From positions 1 through 64,000 of the forward strand of contig NZ_PQWB01000047.1 in NCBI RefSeq assembly GCF_002924365.1: a stretch of DNA of 64,000 nucleotides, in the 5' to 3' direction. This document shows, in pieces, positions 39,602-47,676 of this stretch. The notes below the pieces were generated by a model. It was not told where the DNA came from, searched no databases, and saw only the letters and a program-made list of their open reading frames with translations. How positions within the stretch are numbered: position 1 is the stretch's first letter; each line of letters opens with the position of its first letter. The position numbers were made by a program, and so were the translations under genes. Source of the stretch: Chromobacterium alticapitis. GTDB taxonomy: Bacteria; Pseudomonadota; Gammaproteobacteria; Burkholderiales; Chromobacteriaceae.

Positions 39602-40717
39602 ATGCTCACCATCTACTCCGATTCCCACCGTTTGCAGAACGGCCGTTCCGAACTGATAGACGGCACCCTCAAGCCCTGTTTCGAAAATCCGTCCCGCGCC
39701 GACATGGTGCTGGCTGCCGTGCGCCGGCGCGGCCTGGGCGATGTCGTCCATCCGCGCAGCCATGGCGCGGCTCCCATCCTGCGCGTACACGACCAAGATT
39801 ATGTGCGTTTCCTGGAGACCGCCTGGCAGTGTTGGACGGAGCTGGGCCGCGATTGCGACGCGCTGCCCAAGATGTGGCAAATCCGCAGGCTGCGCGAGGC
39901 GATTCCCGAGCACGTGGAAGGCCAGCTTTGCTATTACTCGATGGACTGCGGCACCCCCATCACCGCCGGCACCTGGCAGGCCGCCACTGGCGCGGCGGAT
40001 GTCGCGTTGAGCGGCGCGGAAAGGCTGATAGGCGGCGAACGCGCGGTGTTCGCGCTGACCCGGCCGCCAGGCCATCACGCCGCGCGTGACTATTGCGGCG
40101 GTTATTGTTTCTTCAATAACGCCGCCATCGCCGCCCAGGCGCTGCGCGACCACGGCCTGCGCCGGGTGGCGGTGCTGGATGTCGATTATCACCATGGCAA
40201 CGGCACCCAGGACATTTTCTACAACAGATCCGACGTCTTGTTCCTGTCCATCCATGGTGACCCGCGCACCGAGTACCCGTTTTTCCTGGGCTTCGCCGAC
40301 GAAAAAGGCGAGGGCGAAGGCTTGGGCTACAACTTCAACTTTCCGCTGGCGGCGGGCTCCTGCGTCAGCACCTGGTTCTTCGCGCTGGACTGCGCGCTGG
40401 AGCAGATCGCCCGCTTCGGCGCGGAGGCGCTGGCGGCGGGCTCCTGCGTCAGCACCTGGTTCTTCGCGCTGGACTGCGCGCTGGAGCAGATCGCCCGCTT
40501 CGGCGCGGAGGCGCTGGTGGTGTCGCTGGGCGTGGACACCTTCCGCGGCGATCCGATCTCGCGCTTCCAGCTGGACACGCCGGACTTCCTCACGCAGGGG
40601 GAGAGGCTGGCGGGACTCAAGCTGCCCACGCTGTTCTGCCTGGAGGGCGGTTATGCCGTGGGGCCGATAGGCGACAACGTGGCCAACGTTCTGGCCGGTT
40701 TCGAGTCGCGCGGCTAG
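39602..40717 (+). CDS. aphA: Acetylpolyamine amidohydrolase (HDAC family) with internal duplication
   Basis: The 371-residue protein is an arginase/deacetylase-fold amidohydrolase closest to acetylpolyamine amidohydrolases, which remove acetyl groups from acetylputrescine, -cadaverine or -spermidine. His158-His159 (PPGHHA), zinc ligands Asp195 and His197 (LDVDYHHGN), Asp312 (LGVDTF) and the catalytic Tyr351 (EGGYAV) are visible. The first four agree in number with the Mycoplana enzyme as I remember it; the last two are shifted by exactly 28, because an 84-bp perfect tandem duplication repeats a 28-residue segment around residues 248-304. Without it the protein would be 343 residues, the normal size. 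An upstream in-frame ATG lies at 39590. Confidence 0.88.
   Translation: MLTIYSDSHRLQNGRSELIDGTLKPCFENPSRADMVLAAVRRRGLGDVVHPRSHGAAPILRVHDQDYVRFLETAWQCWTELGRDCDALPKMWQIRRLREAIPEHVEGQLCYYSMDCGTPITAGTWQAATGAADVALSGAERLIGGERAVFALTRPPGHHAARDYCGGYCFFNNAAIAAQALRDHGLRRVAVLDVDYHHGNGTQDIFYNRSDVLFLSIHGDPRTEYPFFLGFADEKGEGEGLGYNFNFPLAAGSCVSTWFFALDCALEQIARFGAEALAAGSCVSTWFFALDCALEQIARFGAEALVVSLGVDTFRGDPISRFQLDTPDFLTQGERLAGLKLPTLFCLEGGYAVGPIGDNVANVLAGFESRG
40344..40511 (+). repeat. 84-bp perfect tandem duplication inside the amidohydrolase gene
   Basis: Copies 40344-40427 and 40428-40511 are identical at all 84 positions and keep the frame. The six bases CGCTGG that begin each copy recur once more at 40512-40517, the pattern left by slippage between short direct repeats. 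Confidence 0.97.
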
Positions 40718-40814
40718 CGCAGATTTTTAGGGTGGCTTGGCCTATGGTCAAAGAGTCTTCGCTGCGGATGGGGACGCCGCGGCGGGAGCGCGTCATGGAG
40801 GATGGGGAGGATTG

Positions 40815-41114
40815 ATGGGGAAGAGCATTGATAGCCTGATCGGCAGGCTGGGCGCGCCGCGCCCGCCTCTGGACGGCATGCCGGCCGCAGCGCAACGCAG
40901 CGTCGCGGCCTCGTTGTCCGGCGAGTTGGCCTTGGAATTGCTGGCTTTGGCCGCGGTGTTTGAAAACAATAGCGAGGCGCTGGCGGGCGAGCTGCTGGGC
41001 GCCGCCATCGCGGACGCGTGGGAGGCGCTTGATGATGGGCAGATGCTGCGCGCCACCCAGGCCTGCCGCGACATCCTGAGCGGCGCCGCCGGCGGCGGCA
41101 TGCGTCGGCACTGA
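40815..41114 (+). CDS. Small unknown protein, first of a related pair
   Basis: The 99-residue protein has no signal peptide. A Pro/Gly-rich N-terminus is followed by a helical region, LSGELALELLALAAVFENNSEALAGELLGAAIADAWEALDD, that aligns with the protein encoded 108 bp downstream. GGGGAGG precedes ATG 40815. The alternation LALAAVF...LAGELLGAAI resembles small helical/ribbon-helix-helix-like proteins often annotated as pilus-tip or assembly components, but I cannot assign a function. Confidence 0.65.
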   Translation: MGKSIDSLIGRLGAPRPPLDGMPAAAQRSVAASLSGELALELLALAAVFENNSEALAGELLGAAIADAWEALDDGQMLRATQACRDILSGAAGGGMRRH

Positions 41115-41221
41115 GGAGGGAGGGCGCCGCCGGACGCGGGATGATATTCGCGCCCAGGCGGCGAAGGGAGACAAGGAGCCAAGCTTGGCCTTGGCATAGG
41201 GCAACGCAAAGGAAGGAGGGC

Positions 41222-41515
41222 ATGATGGGACTGGCATTGAAAACCCTGCTTGAAGCGCTGGAAAGCCAGCGCGCGGGCGACGTCGAGCTTGTCGCGGAAC
41301 TGGACATCCCCGCGGTGCGCGTGCTGGAGGTGCCGCTGGATCTCACGGCTTGCCGCGAGTTGCGCGTGCTGGCTCAGGTGTTCAATGGCGAACAGTCCGC
41401 GCTGGCCGCGGCGGTATTGCGCGCCGCCTTGCTGGACATGCAGGCGCATCTGGACGACGAGCTGGACCAGCTGGCGCATTCCGCGCGCAGCGCCTTGGAT
41501 GACTGCGCATCCTGA
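41222..41515 (+). CDS. Small unknown protein, second of a related pair
   Basis: The 97-residue protein starts at ATG 41222 or 41225, preceded by AAGGAGGG. The segment LDLTACRELRVLAQVFNGEQSALAAAVLRAALLDMQAHLDDELDQL matches the helical region of the preceding small protein in spacing and hydrophobic pattern (LAxVFxxxxxALAxxxLxAAxxDxxxxLDD). The N-terminal part, VELVAELDIPAVRVLEVPLDL, could supply a beta strand. Function unknown; the pair probably arose by duplication. Confidence 0.65.
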   Translation: MMGLALKTLLEALESQRAGDVELVAELDIPAVRVLEVPLDLTACRELRVLAQVFNGEQSALAAAVLRAALLDMQAHLDDELDQLAHSARSALDDCAS

Positions 41516-41727
41516 AGGTGGCGGCCATGCATGGCGGACAAGGCCGGGCGCAACGCCCGGCCTTTTGCTTTGCAGCAATTTTACCGGCAGGCGACATCGA
41601 TATTTGTAAAGTCGAAGCGGCGGATTCGCGCCGTTGACGCCGATCAAGCGGAGGGCGGGAAAGAGATGGGCATGCCGGGACGGCAGGCATAGCATCGCTG
41701 CGATCATTCTAAGCAGGAGAATCTGTC

Positions 41728-43218
41728 ATGCATCGCCAATCCCGTTTCACCTTGATGGCCGCCGCCGCGCTGGCCTTGTTCGGCGCCGACGCGGCGCTGG
41801 CTTGCACCTCGCTCGTCGTCGGCAAGCAAGCATCCAGCGATGGCTCGCTGATCGTCGCGCGCAACGAGGACTATTACATCAATAACTGGAACAAGCGCGA
41901 GGTGATCCATCCGCGGCGGGACGCGGACAAGGACGAGCAACTGAGCTTCAAGAACGGCCTCAAGGTGCCGGCGCCCAAGACCTTGTACCGCTATACCGGC
42001 CTGATGGACTGGAACGGCGACACCCTGAGCGGCGACGGCCTGTATGAAGAGCGCGGCGTCAACGAATTCAATGTGGCGGTGTCCGCCAGCAATAGCGCCC
42101 AGATCAACAAGCAGGCCGCGGCGGCGGATCCGCTGGTGGACAGCGGCGTGATCGAGGCGGCGATTCCCTCCCTGATCCTGCCTCAAGCCAAGAGCGCGCG
42201 CGAGGGTGTGGCGCTGTTGGGCCGCTACATCCAGCAATACGGCGCGGGCGAGGGCAACGGCGTGCTGATCGCCGATCCGGACGAGGCCTGGTATCTGGAA
42301 ATCGGCTCCGGCCATCACTGGCTGGCCTACCGCGTGCCGCAGGACCGTTATCTGATCGTCGCCAATGGGCTGCGCCTGCATGGCCTGGATCTGCATGACC
42401 AAGCCAATGTGCTGTCCAGCCCTGGCCTGGCGGACTTTGTCCGCCAGCATAAGCTGCTGCCTGCAGTGGACGAGCGCGCTTTCAATTTCGCCAAGGCCTT
42501 CGGCGTGACCGGCGACCCCTACAACGTGGACCGCGAATGGCTGGCCCAGCATAGGTTGACACCGTCGCTCAAGCAGGCGACAAGGCAGGATCAATACCCC
42601 TTGCTGCAGAAGCCCGATCATAAGCTGTCGGTGGCCGATGTGGCGGGCTTGCTGCGAGCCGACTTCTCCGGCACGCCGCTGGCTAAGCGCAGCGACGCCG
42701 AGCGGCCGATAGGCATGGACCGCACCATAGAGTCGCATATCTTCCAGCTGCGGGCCGATCTGCCCAAGCCGTTCGCGGTGCTGACCTGGCAGTCCTTCGG
42801 CAGCCCGGCCGGCGCGGTTTTCGTGCCCATGTACGAGAACGCGCTGAGGGATGTGGCCGCGCCGTTGCGCGCCGGCAGCGCGCAGTATGAGGGGCAATCG
42901 GCCTACTGGGCCTTCCGCGGCAACGCCACGCTGGCCCAGACCAATCCGGCCAAGTACGGGCCGGTGCTGAGGGCTTGGCAGAGCAAGGCGGAGGGGCAGT
43001 TGCAAGCCGGCCAGCCGCATATGGACGCCATGCTGAAGCAGCTGTACGCCGCGAATCCGGAGACGGCGCTGGGCCTGGCCAATCAGTGGAGCAACGGCGT
43101 GATGCTGTGGGCGGTGCAGTCTGCGCGCGACGTCAACCAGTCTTTGCTGACCGATATGACCAAGGCGAGCGAGAAGAAGTACAGCCCGGATGAGCTGGAG
43201 AAGATCAAGAATCTGTAA
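41728..43218 (+). CDS. Exported C69-family dipeptidase
   Basis: The 496-residue protein has a signal peptide (MHRQSRFTLMAAAALALFGADAALA) directly followed by CTSLVVGKQASSDGSLIVARNEDY. In C69/U34 peptidases the N-terminal Cys of the processed enzyme is the nucleophile (Ntn-hydrolase fold), so cleavage at ALA-C would itself expose the active residue. It probably acts in the periplasm on di- or oligopeptides. It is monocistronic and convergent with the peroxidase gene. Confidence 0.9.
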   Translation: MHRQSRFTLMAAAALALFGADAALACTSLVVGKQASSDGSLIVARNEDYYINNWNKREVIHPRRDADKDEQLSFKNGLKVPAPKTLYRYTGLMDWNGDTLSGDGLYEERGVNEFNVAVSASNSAQINKQAAAADPLVDSGVIEAAIPSLILPQAKSAREGVALLGRYIQQYGAGEGNGVLIADPDEAWYLEIGSGHHWLAYRVPQDRYLIVANGLRLHGLDLHDQANVLSSPGLADFVRQHKLLPAVDERAFNFAKAFGVTGDPYNVDREWLAQHRLTPSLKQATRQDQYPLLQKPDHKLSVADVAGLLRADFSGTPLAKRSDAERPIGMDRTIESHIFQLRADLPKPFAVLTWQSFGSPAGAVFVPMYENALRDVAAPLRAGSAQYEGQSAYWAFRGNATLAQTNPAKYGPVLRAWQSKAEGQLQAGQPHMDAMLKQLYAANPETALGLANQWSNGVMLWAVQSARDVNQSLLTDMTKASEKKYSPDELEKIKNL

Positions 43219-43225
43219 GCGCAAG

Positions 43226-43252
43226 GAGACAGGGGCCGCGGCCCCCTGTCTC
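43226..43252. terminator. Hairpin between convergent peptidase and peroxidase genes
   Basis: GAGACAGGGG / CCCCTGTCTC, 10-bp arms with a GC loop, overlapping the peroxidase stop codon. No long T-run. Confidence 0.5.
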
Positions 43253-43730
43253 ATTGCAACAGCTCGGCGATGCGCGCGGCCAGCTCCGCCGGCTCGGTTT
43301 GCGGTGCGTGGCGCGAGACGACGCGGCCCTGCTTGTCCACCAGGAATTTGGTGAAGTTCCACTTGATCATTTCGCTGCCCAGCAGGCCGGGCTGCTGCTG
43401 CTTCAGATAGCGCCACAGCGGGTGGGCGCCGTCGCCGTTGACGTCCACCTTGTCCGCCATGACGAAGTCCACGCCGTAGTTCTTCTGACAGAACGCGCCG
43501 ATCTCATCCGCCGCGCCCGGTTCCTGGGCGCCGAACTGGTTGCAGGGAAAGCCGATCACGGTCAGGCCCTGAGGAGCGTAGTCGGCATGCAGTCGCTGCA
43601 GCCCGGCGTATTGCCCGGTGAAGCCGCAACGGCTGGCGGTGTTGACCAGCAGCAGCGCGCGGCCGCGGTAGTCGGCCAGGGATTGCTCGACGCCGTCCAG
43701 GCGGCGGAAGGAGAAGTCGTAGATGTCCAT
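43251..43730 (-). CDS. Glutathione peroxidase family protein
   Basis: The 159-residue thioredoxin-fold peroxidase has the peroxidatic Cys in NTASRCGFTGQY, Gln/Trp of the triad in GFPCNQFGAQEPG and KWNFTKFLVD. It is a Cys (not selenocysteine) enzyme; the Cys of FPCNQF is the usual resolving-type residue seen in thioredoxin-dependent members. An ATG at 43751 would add seven residues. Probable role: reduction of organic peroxides. Confidence 0.92.
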   Translation of the reverse strand: MDIYDFSFRRLDGVEQSLADYRGRALLLVNTASRCGFTGQYAGLQRLHADYAPQGLTVIGFPCNQFGAQEPGAADEIGAFCQKNYGVDFVMADKVDVNGDGAHPLWRYLKQQQPGLLGSEMIKWNFTKFLVDKQGRVVSRHAPQTEPAELAARIAELLQ

Positions 43731-43954
43731 CGATGGGCTTTCCGTTTGCATGGAAACGATAGATGCGGACGGTATGGCAGATAGACAAGGGGCGGGCATA
43801 AAAAGGGGGCGCAGCGGCAAGGGGGAACCGCGACGCCCCAAGAAGAAACAGCTTGCTGTGCAAAGGGTCGGCACAACCGGGATGTCAGCTAACCCTTTGT
43901 TTAGCCTAGAACAGATGGCGCAAATTGCGAGGGAGATTTTTACGCGCAAAACAA

Positions 43955-43981
43955 AACAGGATGGCCTTAGCCATCCTGTTT
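43955..43981 (-). terminator. Terminator of dcd
   Basis: AAACAGGATGG / CCATCCTGTTT with a CCTTAG loop, followed on the minus strand by TGTTTTG. Confidence 0.85.
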
Positions 43982-44000
43982 GAGCGGGATCGGACGGGGC

Positions 44001-44573
44001 TCAGGGACGCGGCAGGGTGACGCCCACCTGGCCCTGGTATTTGCCGGCGCGGTCCTTGTACGACACGTCGCAGACTTCGTCGGATTCGAAGAACAGCACC
44101 TGGGCCACACCCTCGTTGGCGTAGATCTTGGCCGGCAGCGGCGTGGTGTTGGAGAATTCCAGCGTCACATAGCCTTCCCATTCCGGCTCGAACGGGGTGA
44201 CGTTGACGATGATGCCGCAGCGGGCGTAGGTGGACTTGCCCAGGCAGACGGTCAGCACGCTGCGCGGAATGCGGAAATACTCGACGGTGCGCGCCAGCGC
44301 GAAGCTATTGGGCGGAATGATGCAATAGCCTTTGCCGGAGACTTCCACGAAGGAGTTCGGGTCGAAGCTCTTGGGGTCGACGATGGTGCTGTTGATATTG
44401 GTGAACACCTTGAATTCGTCGGCGCAGCGGATGTCGTAGCCGTAGCTGGAGGTGCCGTAGGAAATCAGCTTTTGGCCGTCGGCGGCCATTTTCACCTGAT
44501 TGGCCTCGAACGGCTCGATCATGCCTTGTTCGGCCGCCATCCGGCGTATCCACTTGTCCGATTTGATGCTCAT
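44001..44573 (-). CDS. dcd: dCTP deaminase
   Basis: The 190-residue homotrimeric enzyme converts dCTP to dUTP for dTTP synthesis. [49 protein letters not shown] (cat. Ser, Arg, Glu) and [10 protein letters not shown] are characteristic. ATG 44573 gives canonical length; the open frame continues to 44906 without family match. Confidence 0.96.
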   Translation of the reverse strand: MSIKSDKWIRRMAAEQGMIEPFEANQVKMAADGQKLISYGTSSYGYDIRCADEFKVFTNINSTIVDPKSFDPNSFVEVSGKGYCIIPPNSFALARTVEYFRIPRSVLTVCLGKSTYARCGIIVNVTPFEPEWEGYVTLEFSNTTPLPAKIYANEGVAQVLFFESDEVCDVSYKDRAGKYQGQVGVTLPRP

Positions 44574-44675
44574 GGTCGTTAGGCCCGTGTGTCGTTTATC
44601 TCGATGAAACAATTTTAACCGTTTTGGCGAGGTTTGCGGCGTCGGCTTGGCGGCGCGCGCAGCCCGCCAAGCCGT

Positions 44676-44689
44676 TTGACCTTGATCAA
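44676..44689. promoter_or_regulatory. Candidate FNR/ANR site upstream of feoAB
   Basis: TTGACCTTGATCAA matches TTGAT-N4-ATCAA at nine of ten defined positions. Its centre is about 70 bp upstream of the likely feo start point, a class I activator position. Confidence 0.6.
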
Positions 44690-44702
44690 GCCGTCCGGCG
44701 AT

Positions 44703-44719
44703 TGCGGCAAATTGCCGCA
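44703..44719. promoter_or_regulatory. Perfect palindrome upstream of feoAB
   Basis: TGCGGCAA-A-TTGCCGCA, 8-bp arms around one base, between the FNR-like and Fur-like sites. The bound factor is unknown. Confidence 0.45.
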
Positions 44720-44743
44720 GGATCGGTGAGCGGCCTTCGATAT

Positions 44744-44759
44744 AATAATGCAAATTATT
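44744..44759. promoter_or_regulatory. Candidate Fur box at the feo promoter
   Basis: AATAAT-GCAA-ATTATT is a perfect 6-4-6 palindrome of the Fur type and overlaps TATAAT (44741-44746), the likely -10 element. Repression by Fe-Fur is therefore plausible. Confidence 0.6.
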
Positions 44760-44786
44760 CCCGTTATTGTCAGGACAAGAATCATC

Positions 44787-45017
44787 ATGTCGTCCCTGGA
44801 TATCTTCCCCGCCGGCGGCCATGGCGTCGTCGAGCGCTTGAATCTGGCCGAGGAGGCGTTTCGCCGCGTGGCGGCCTTCGGCCTGGTGCCGGGCTGCCGT
44901 TTTCATTTGCGCAAGATCGCGCCCTGGGGCGGCCCGCTGTTGTTGGAAGTGGGGGCCACGCGCTTCCTGCTGCGCCGCAATTTGGCGCGCCTGATCGACG
45001 TGAGGGCGGTTGCATGA
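44787..45017 (+). CDS. feoA: Ferrous iron transport accessory protein FeoA
   Basis: The 76-residue SH3-like protein works with FeoB in Fe2+ uptake. It shows [56 protein letters not shown], a compact FeoA fold. ATG 44787 is chosen over an earlier frame opening at 44748. Its stop overlaps the feoB start (ATGA). Confidence 0.9.
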   Translation: MSSLDIFPAGGHGVVERLNLAEEAFRRVAAFGLVPGCRFHLRKIAPWGGPLLLEVGATRFLLRRNLARLIDVRAVA

Positions 45018-46783
45018 AGCGCTTCGCCCTGATCGGCCTGCCCAATACCGGCAAGTCCACGCTGTTCAACCGGCTGACCGGCATGTCGCAGCGCGTGGGC
45101 AACTGGCCCGGCCTGACCGTGGAGCTGATCAGCTCGCGGCTGCTCCTGGGCGGCAAGATGGTGGAGCTGATCGACCTGCCCGGCGTCAACGACCTCACCG
45201 GCTATAGCGACGACGAGGCGGTGGTGCGCGACGTACTGCTGTCCACGCCGTTCGACGGCGCGGTGCTGGTGCTCAACGCCAGCCAGCTGGACCGCCAGCT
45301 GCCGCTGGCGCTGCAGGTGATCGCCAGCGGCCTGCCCTGCCTGGTGGCGCTGAACATGGCGGACGAGGCCAAGTTGCTGGGCGTGACGGTGGATGTCGAC
45401 GCGCTGGCCGAAAGGCTGCAGGCGCCGGTGGCGCTGGTGTCGGCCAAGCGCATGGAGGGCTGGCCCAAACTGATGGACGGCTTGAATCGGCTGGCGGCTC
45501 GCACGGAGCCGGCCGTTCACGCGCAATTGGAGACGGTGCCGGAGGCGCAGCGCGCCATCGACCTGTCTCGGCGCAAGTTGGAGGGCTGCTGGCGCTTGCC
45601 GCCGGTGTTGCCGGTGTTGTTGACGGAAAAAGTGGACCGCTGGTTGCTGCACCCTTGGCTGGGCCTGCCCTTGTTCTTCGCCTTTATGGCTTTGCTGTTT
45701 AATCTGACCTACCAGATAGGCACGCCGCTGCAGGACGCGGTGGGTGGCGGGCTGGATTGGGTCAAGGACCAGGCGCTGGCGCCGGCCATCGCTTCCTTGC
45801 CGGCCATCTTGCAAAGCCTGCTGCTGGACGGCGTGTGGCAGGGCGTGGCCACGGTGCTGACCTTCGCGCCCATCCTGTTCGTGTTCTTTGTGCTGATGGC
45901 CATGGTGGAGGATAGCGGCTACCTGGCGCGAGCGGCCTTCCTGACCGACGCGATGATGACCAGGCTGGGCCTGGATGGCCGCGGCTTCGTGATGCAGCTG
46001 ATGGGTTTCGGCTGCAATGTGCCGGCCATCATGGGCACCCGCGTGATGCGCGAACGCAAGCAACGGCTGCTGACCATGCTGGTGATCCCGTTTTCCTTGT
46101 GTTCGGCGCGGCTGCAGGTAGTGGTGTTCTTCGCCGGCATCCTGTTCAGCAAGAGCCAGGCGCCGTGGGTGGTGTCCGGTCTCTACTTGATGACTTTCGT
46201 CGCCGCCATCGTCACCGCATGGGTGTTCAAGCATCGCTACCGCGGCGACGAGGCCTTTCTGCTGGAAGTGCCGCCATACCGGCTGCCGGGCGCGCGCCAC
46301 ATGCTGACGCGGGCGACGGGCGAGGTGAGCGCCTTTCTGCGCTTGGCCTCCACCTTCATCCTGGCCGGCGTGGTGATGGTGTGGCTGCTGACCCATATCC
46401 CGGCCGGGCACGGCAAGACCCTGGCCTATGCCTTGGGCGAGGCGCTGTCGCCGGTGCTGAGCCCGATAGGCATACGCGCCGAGTTGGCGGTGGCGCTGCT
46501 GTTCGGCTTCATCGCCAAGGAAATCCTGCTGGGCAGCCTGGCGGTGATCTACGGCGTGTCCGAGGCCGGCCTGGGCGGCGTGCTGGTCCAGCATCTGGAC
46601 TGGGTGTCGGCGATGAGCTTCCTGATCTTCACGCTGGTGTACGTGCCCTGCCTGTCCACGGTGGCGGCCATGCACCGCGAGTCCAAGAGCTGGCGCTTCG
46701 CCGCGATGTCGGTCGCCTGGTCGGTGTTGCTGGCCTGGAGCCTGTCTTTCGTCTTCTACCAGGGCGTGCATCTGCTGCGCTGA
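45014..46783 (+). CDS. feoB: Ferrous iron transporter FeoB
   Basis: The 589-residue inner-membrane protein has an N-terminal G domain with G1 GLPNTGKS (8-15), G3 DLPG and G4 NMAD, then a helical GDI-like linker and transmembrane Gate motifs ([33 protein letters not shown]). It is shorter than E. coli FeoB (773) but complete at both ends; shorter versions are common in betaproteobacteria. No feoC follows. Confidence 0.94.
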   Translation: MKRFALIGLPNTGKSTLFNRLTGMSQRVGNWPGLTVELISSRLLLGGKMVELIDLPGVNDLTGYSDDEAVVRDVLLSTPFDGAVLVLNASQLDRQLPLALQVIASGLPCLVALNMADEAKLLGVTVDVDALAERLQAPVALVSAKRMEGWPKLMDGLNRLAARTEPAVHAQLETVPEAQRAIDLSRRKLEGCWRLPPVLPVLLTEKVDRWLLHPWLGLPLFFAFMALLFNLTYQIGTPLQDAVGGGLDWVKDQALAPAIASLPAILQSLLLDGVWQGVATVLTFAPILFVFFVLMAMVEDSGYLARAAFLTDAMMTRLGLDGRGFVMQLMGFGCNVPAIMGTRVMRERKQRLLTMLVIPFSLCSARLQVVVFFAGILFSKSQAPWVVSGLYLMTFVAAIVTAWVFKHRYRGDEAFLLEVPPYRLPGARHMLTRATGEVSAFLRLASTFILAGVVMVWLLTHIPAGHGKTLAYALGEALSPVLSPIGIRAELAVALLFGFIAKEILLGSLAVIYGVSEAGLGGVLVQHLDWVSAMSFLIFTLVYVPCLSTVAAMHRESKSWRFAAMSVAWSVLLAWSLSFVFYQGVHLLR

Positions 46784-46830
46784 AGGCCTAGAATAATGGA
46801 TTGCGTGACCCAGAACGACAGGATAAGAAC

Positions 46831-47298
46831 ATGAAGGGCGATCCCAAGACCATAGCGCTGCTCAACGAGCTGCTGGCCGAAGAGCTGTCCGCCGCGGACC
46901 AGTATTTCATCCATGCCGAGATGTACAAGGACATGGGGTTGCACAAGCTGTTCGAGCGCATAGACCACGAGCGCGAGGACGAACTGGAGCATGCGCGCAC
47001 GCTGATCGCTCGCACCCTGTTCCTGCAGGGCCGCCCGGATGTGGCGCGCCGCGTCGCCATCGAGGTGGGCGAGGATGTGCCAGCCATGCTGAAGGCGGAT
47101 CTGGCGGTGGAGTACCGCGTCGGCGCGCTGTTGAAGCAAGTCATCGCCCATTGCGAAAGCGTGCGCGACTACGTCACGCGCGACGAGCTGATGGTGCTGC
47201 TGGAAGAGACCGAGAACGACCACGCGCACTGGCTGGAGCAGCAACTGAAGCTGATCGAGCTGATGGGCGTGGAAAACTACCAGCAGTCGCAAATGTAA
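46831..47298 (+). CDS. bfr: Bacterioferritin subunit lacking the heme-ligand methionine
   Basis: The 155-residue ferritin-like protein stores iron. The ferroxidase residues Glu18, Tyr25, Glu51, His54, Glu94, and Glu128/His131 (one residue later than in E. coli) are present. The heme ligand Met52 of E. coli Bfr is Leu (EDELEHAR instead of DEMKHAD), so this subunit should not bind heme on its own; similar ferroxidase-only subunits occur in two-gene systems such as neisserial BfrA. It follows feoB at 47 bp on the same strand. ATG 46831 is the family start. Confidence 0.9.
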   Translation: MKGDPKTIALLNELLAEELSAADQYFIHAEMYKDMGLHKLFERIDHEREDELEHARTLIARTLFLQGRPDVARRVAIEVGEDVPAMLKADLAVEYRVGALLKQVIAHCESVRDYVTRDELMVLLEETENDHAHWLEQQLKLIELMGVENYQQSQM

Positions 47299-47326
47299 GC
47301 TGGATAGTTTTTGAAGGGTTTTGTCG

Positions 47327-47354
47327 AATGCCCGGCCTTGAGCCGGGCATTTTC
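47327..47354 (+). terminator. Terminator of feoAB-bfr
   Basis: ATGCCCGGC-CTTGA-GCCGGGCAT followed by TTTTC, 30 bp after bfr. Confidence 0.85.
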
Positions 47355-47561
47355 ATTGGGCGGCCTTTCGAGCGGAGACGATCGTCTCTGGATTGCCTCG
47401 CCCTCGCGGGGGTAGCCGTGTTCCGGACCAAGCCGAGGTTGATGAGCAAACGGTGTTTTGTTTGGATGTCGCGTTCTTGATGGTCAATTCCGTCGCGCGG
47501 ATTTGAAACCAGGCTCGCGCCCGCCCCGGGTCGGTTTGCGCCATGTTTTGCCGCAGGGAAG

Positions 47562-47586
47562 CCCCTCTCCCCTTGCGGGAGAGGGG
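47562..47586. repeat. REP-like palindrome
   Basis: CCCCTCTCCC-CTTGC-GGGAGAGGGG, a 10-bp stem. This type of intergenic C-rich/G-rich palindrome is frequently dispersed in GC-rich proteobacterial genomes; only one copy is in the window. Confidence 0.55.
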
Positions 47587-47676
47587 GGCGCATTCGCTCA
47601 ACCTTGACCCCGCTCAGCGCGACGCCGGGCTATTGCCTTGATAATGCGGCGATTTCAATTCCAAGCGGAGCGCGCC

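Larger units (their letters stand above)
47299..47676. other. Intergenic region between bfr and pyrD
   Basis: 378 bp with a terminator near its left end and a GC-rich palindrome near its right end. No convincing gene. The stretch 47360-47540 has no clear coding bias in any frame. Confidence 0.6.

Noticed and set aside
40815..41515. Toxin-antitoxin reading of the two small genes
   Set aside because: Both have the same helical pattern and neither shows a toxin fold; spacing of 108 bp is also wide for such modules.
45014..46783. FeoB considered truncated because it is about 180 residues shorter than in E. coli
   Set aside because: G motifs, gate regions and the normal C-terminal helices are all present; short FeoB forms are common.
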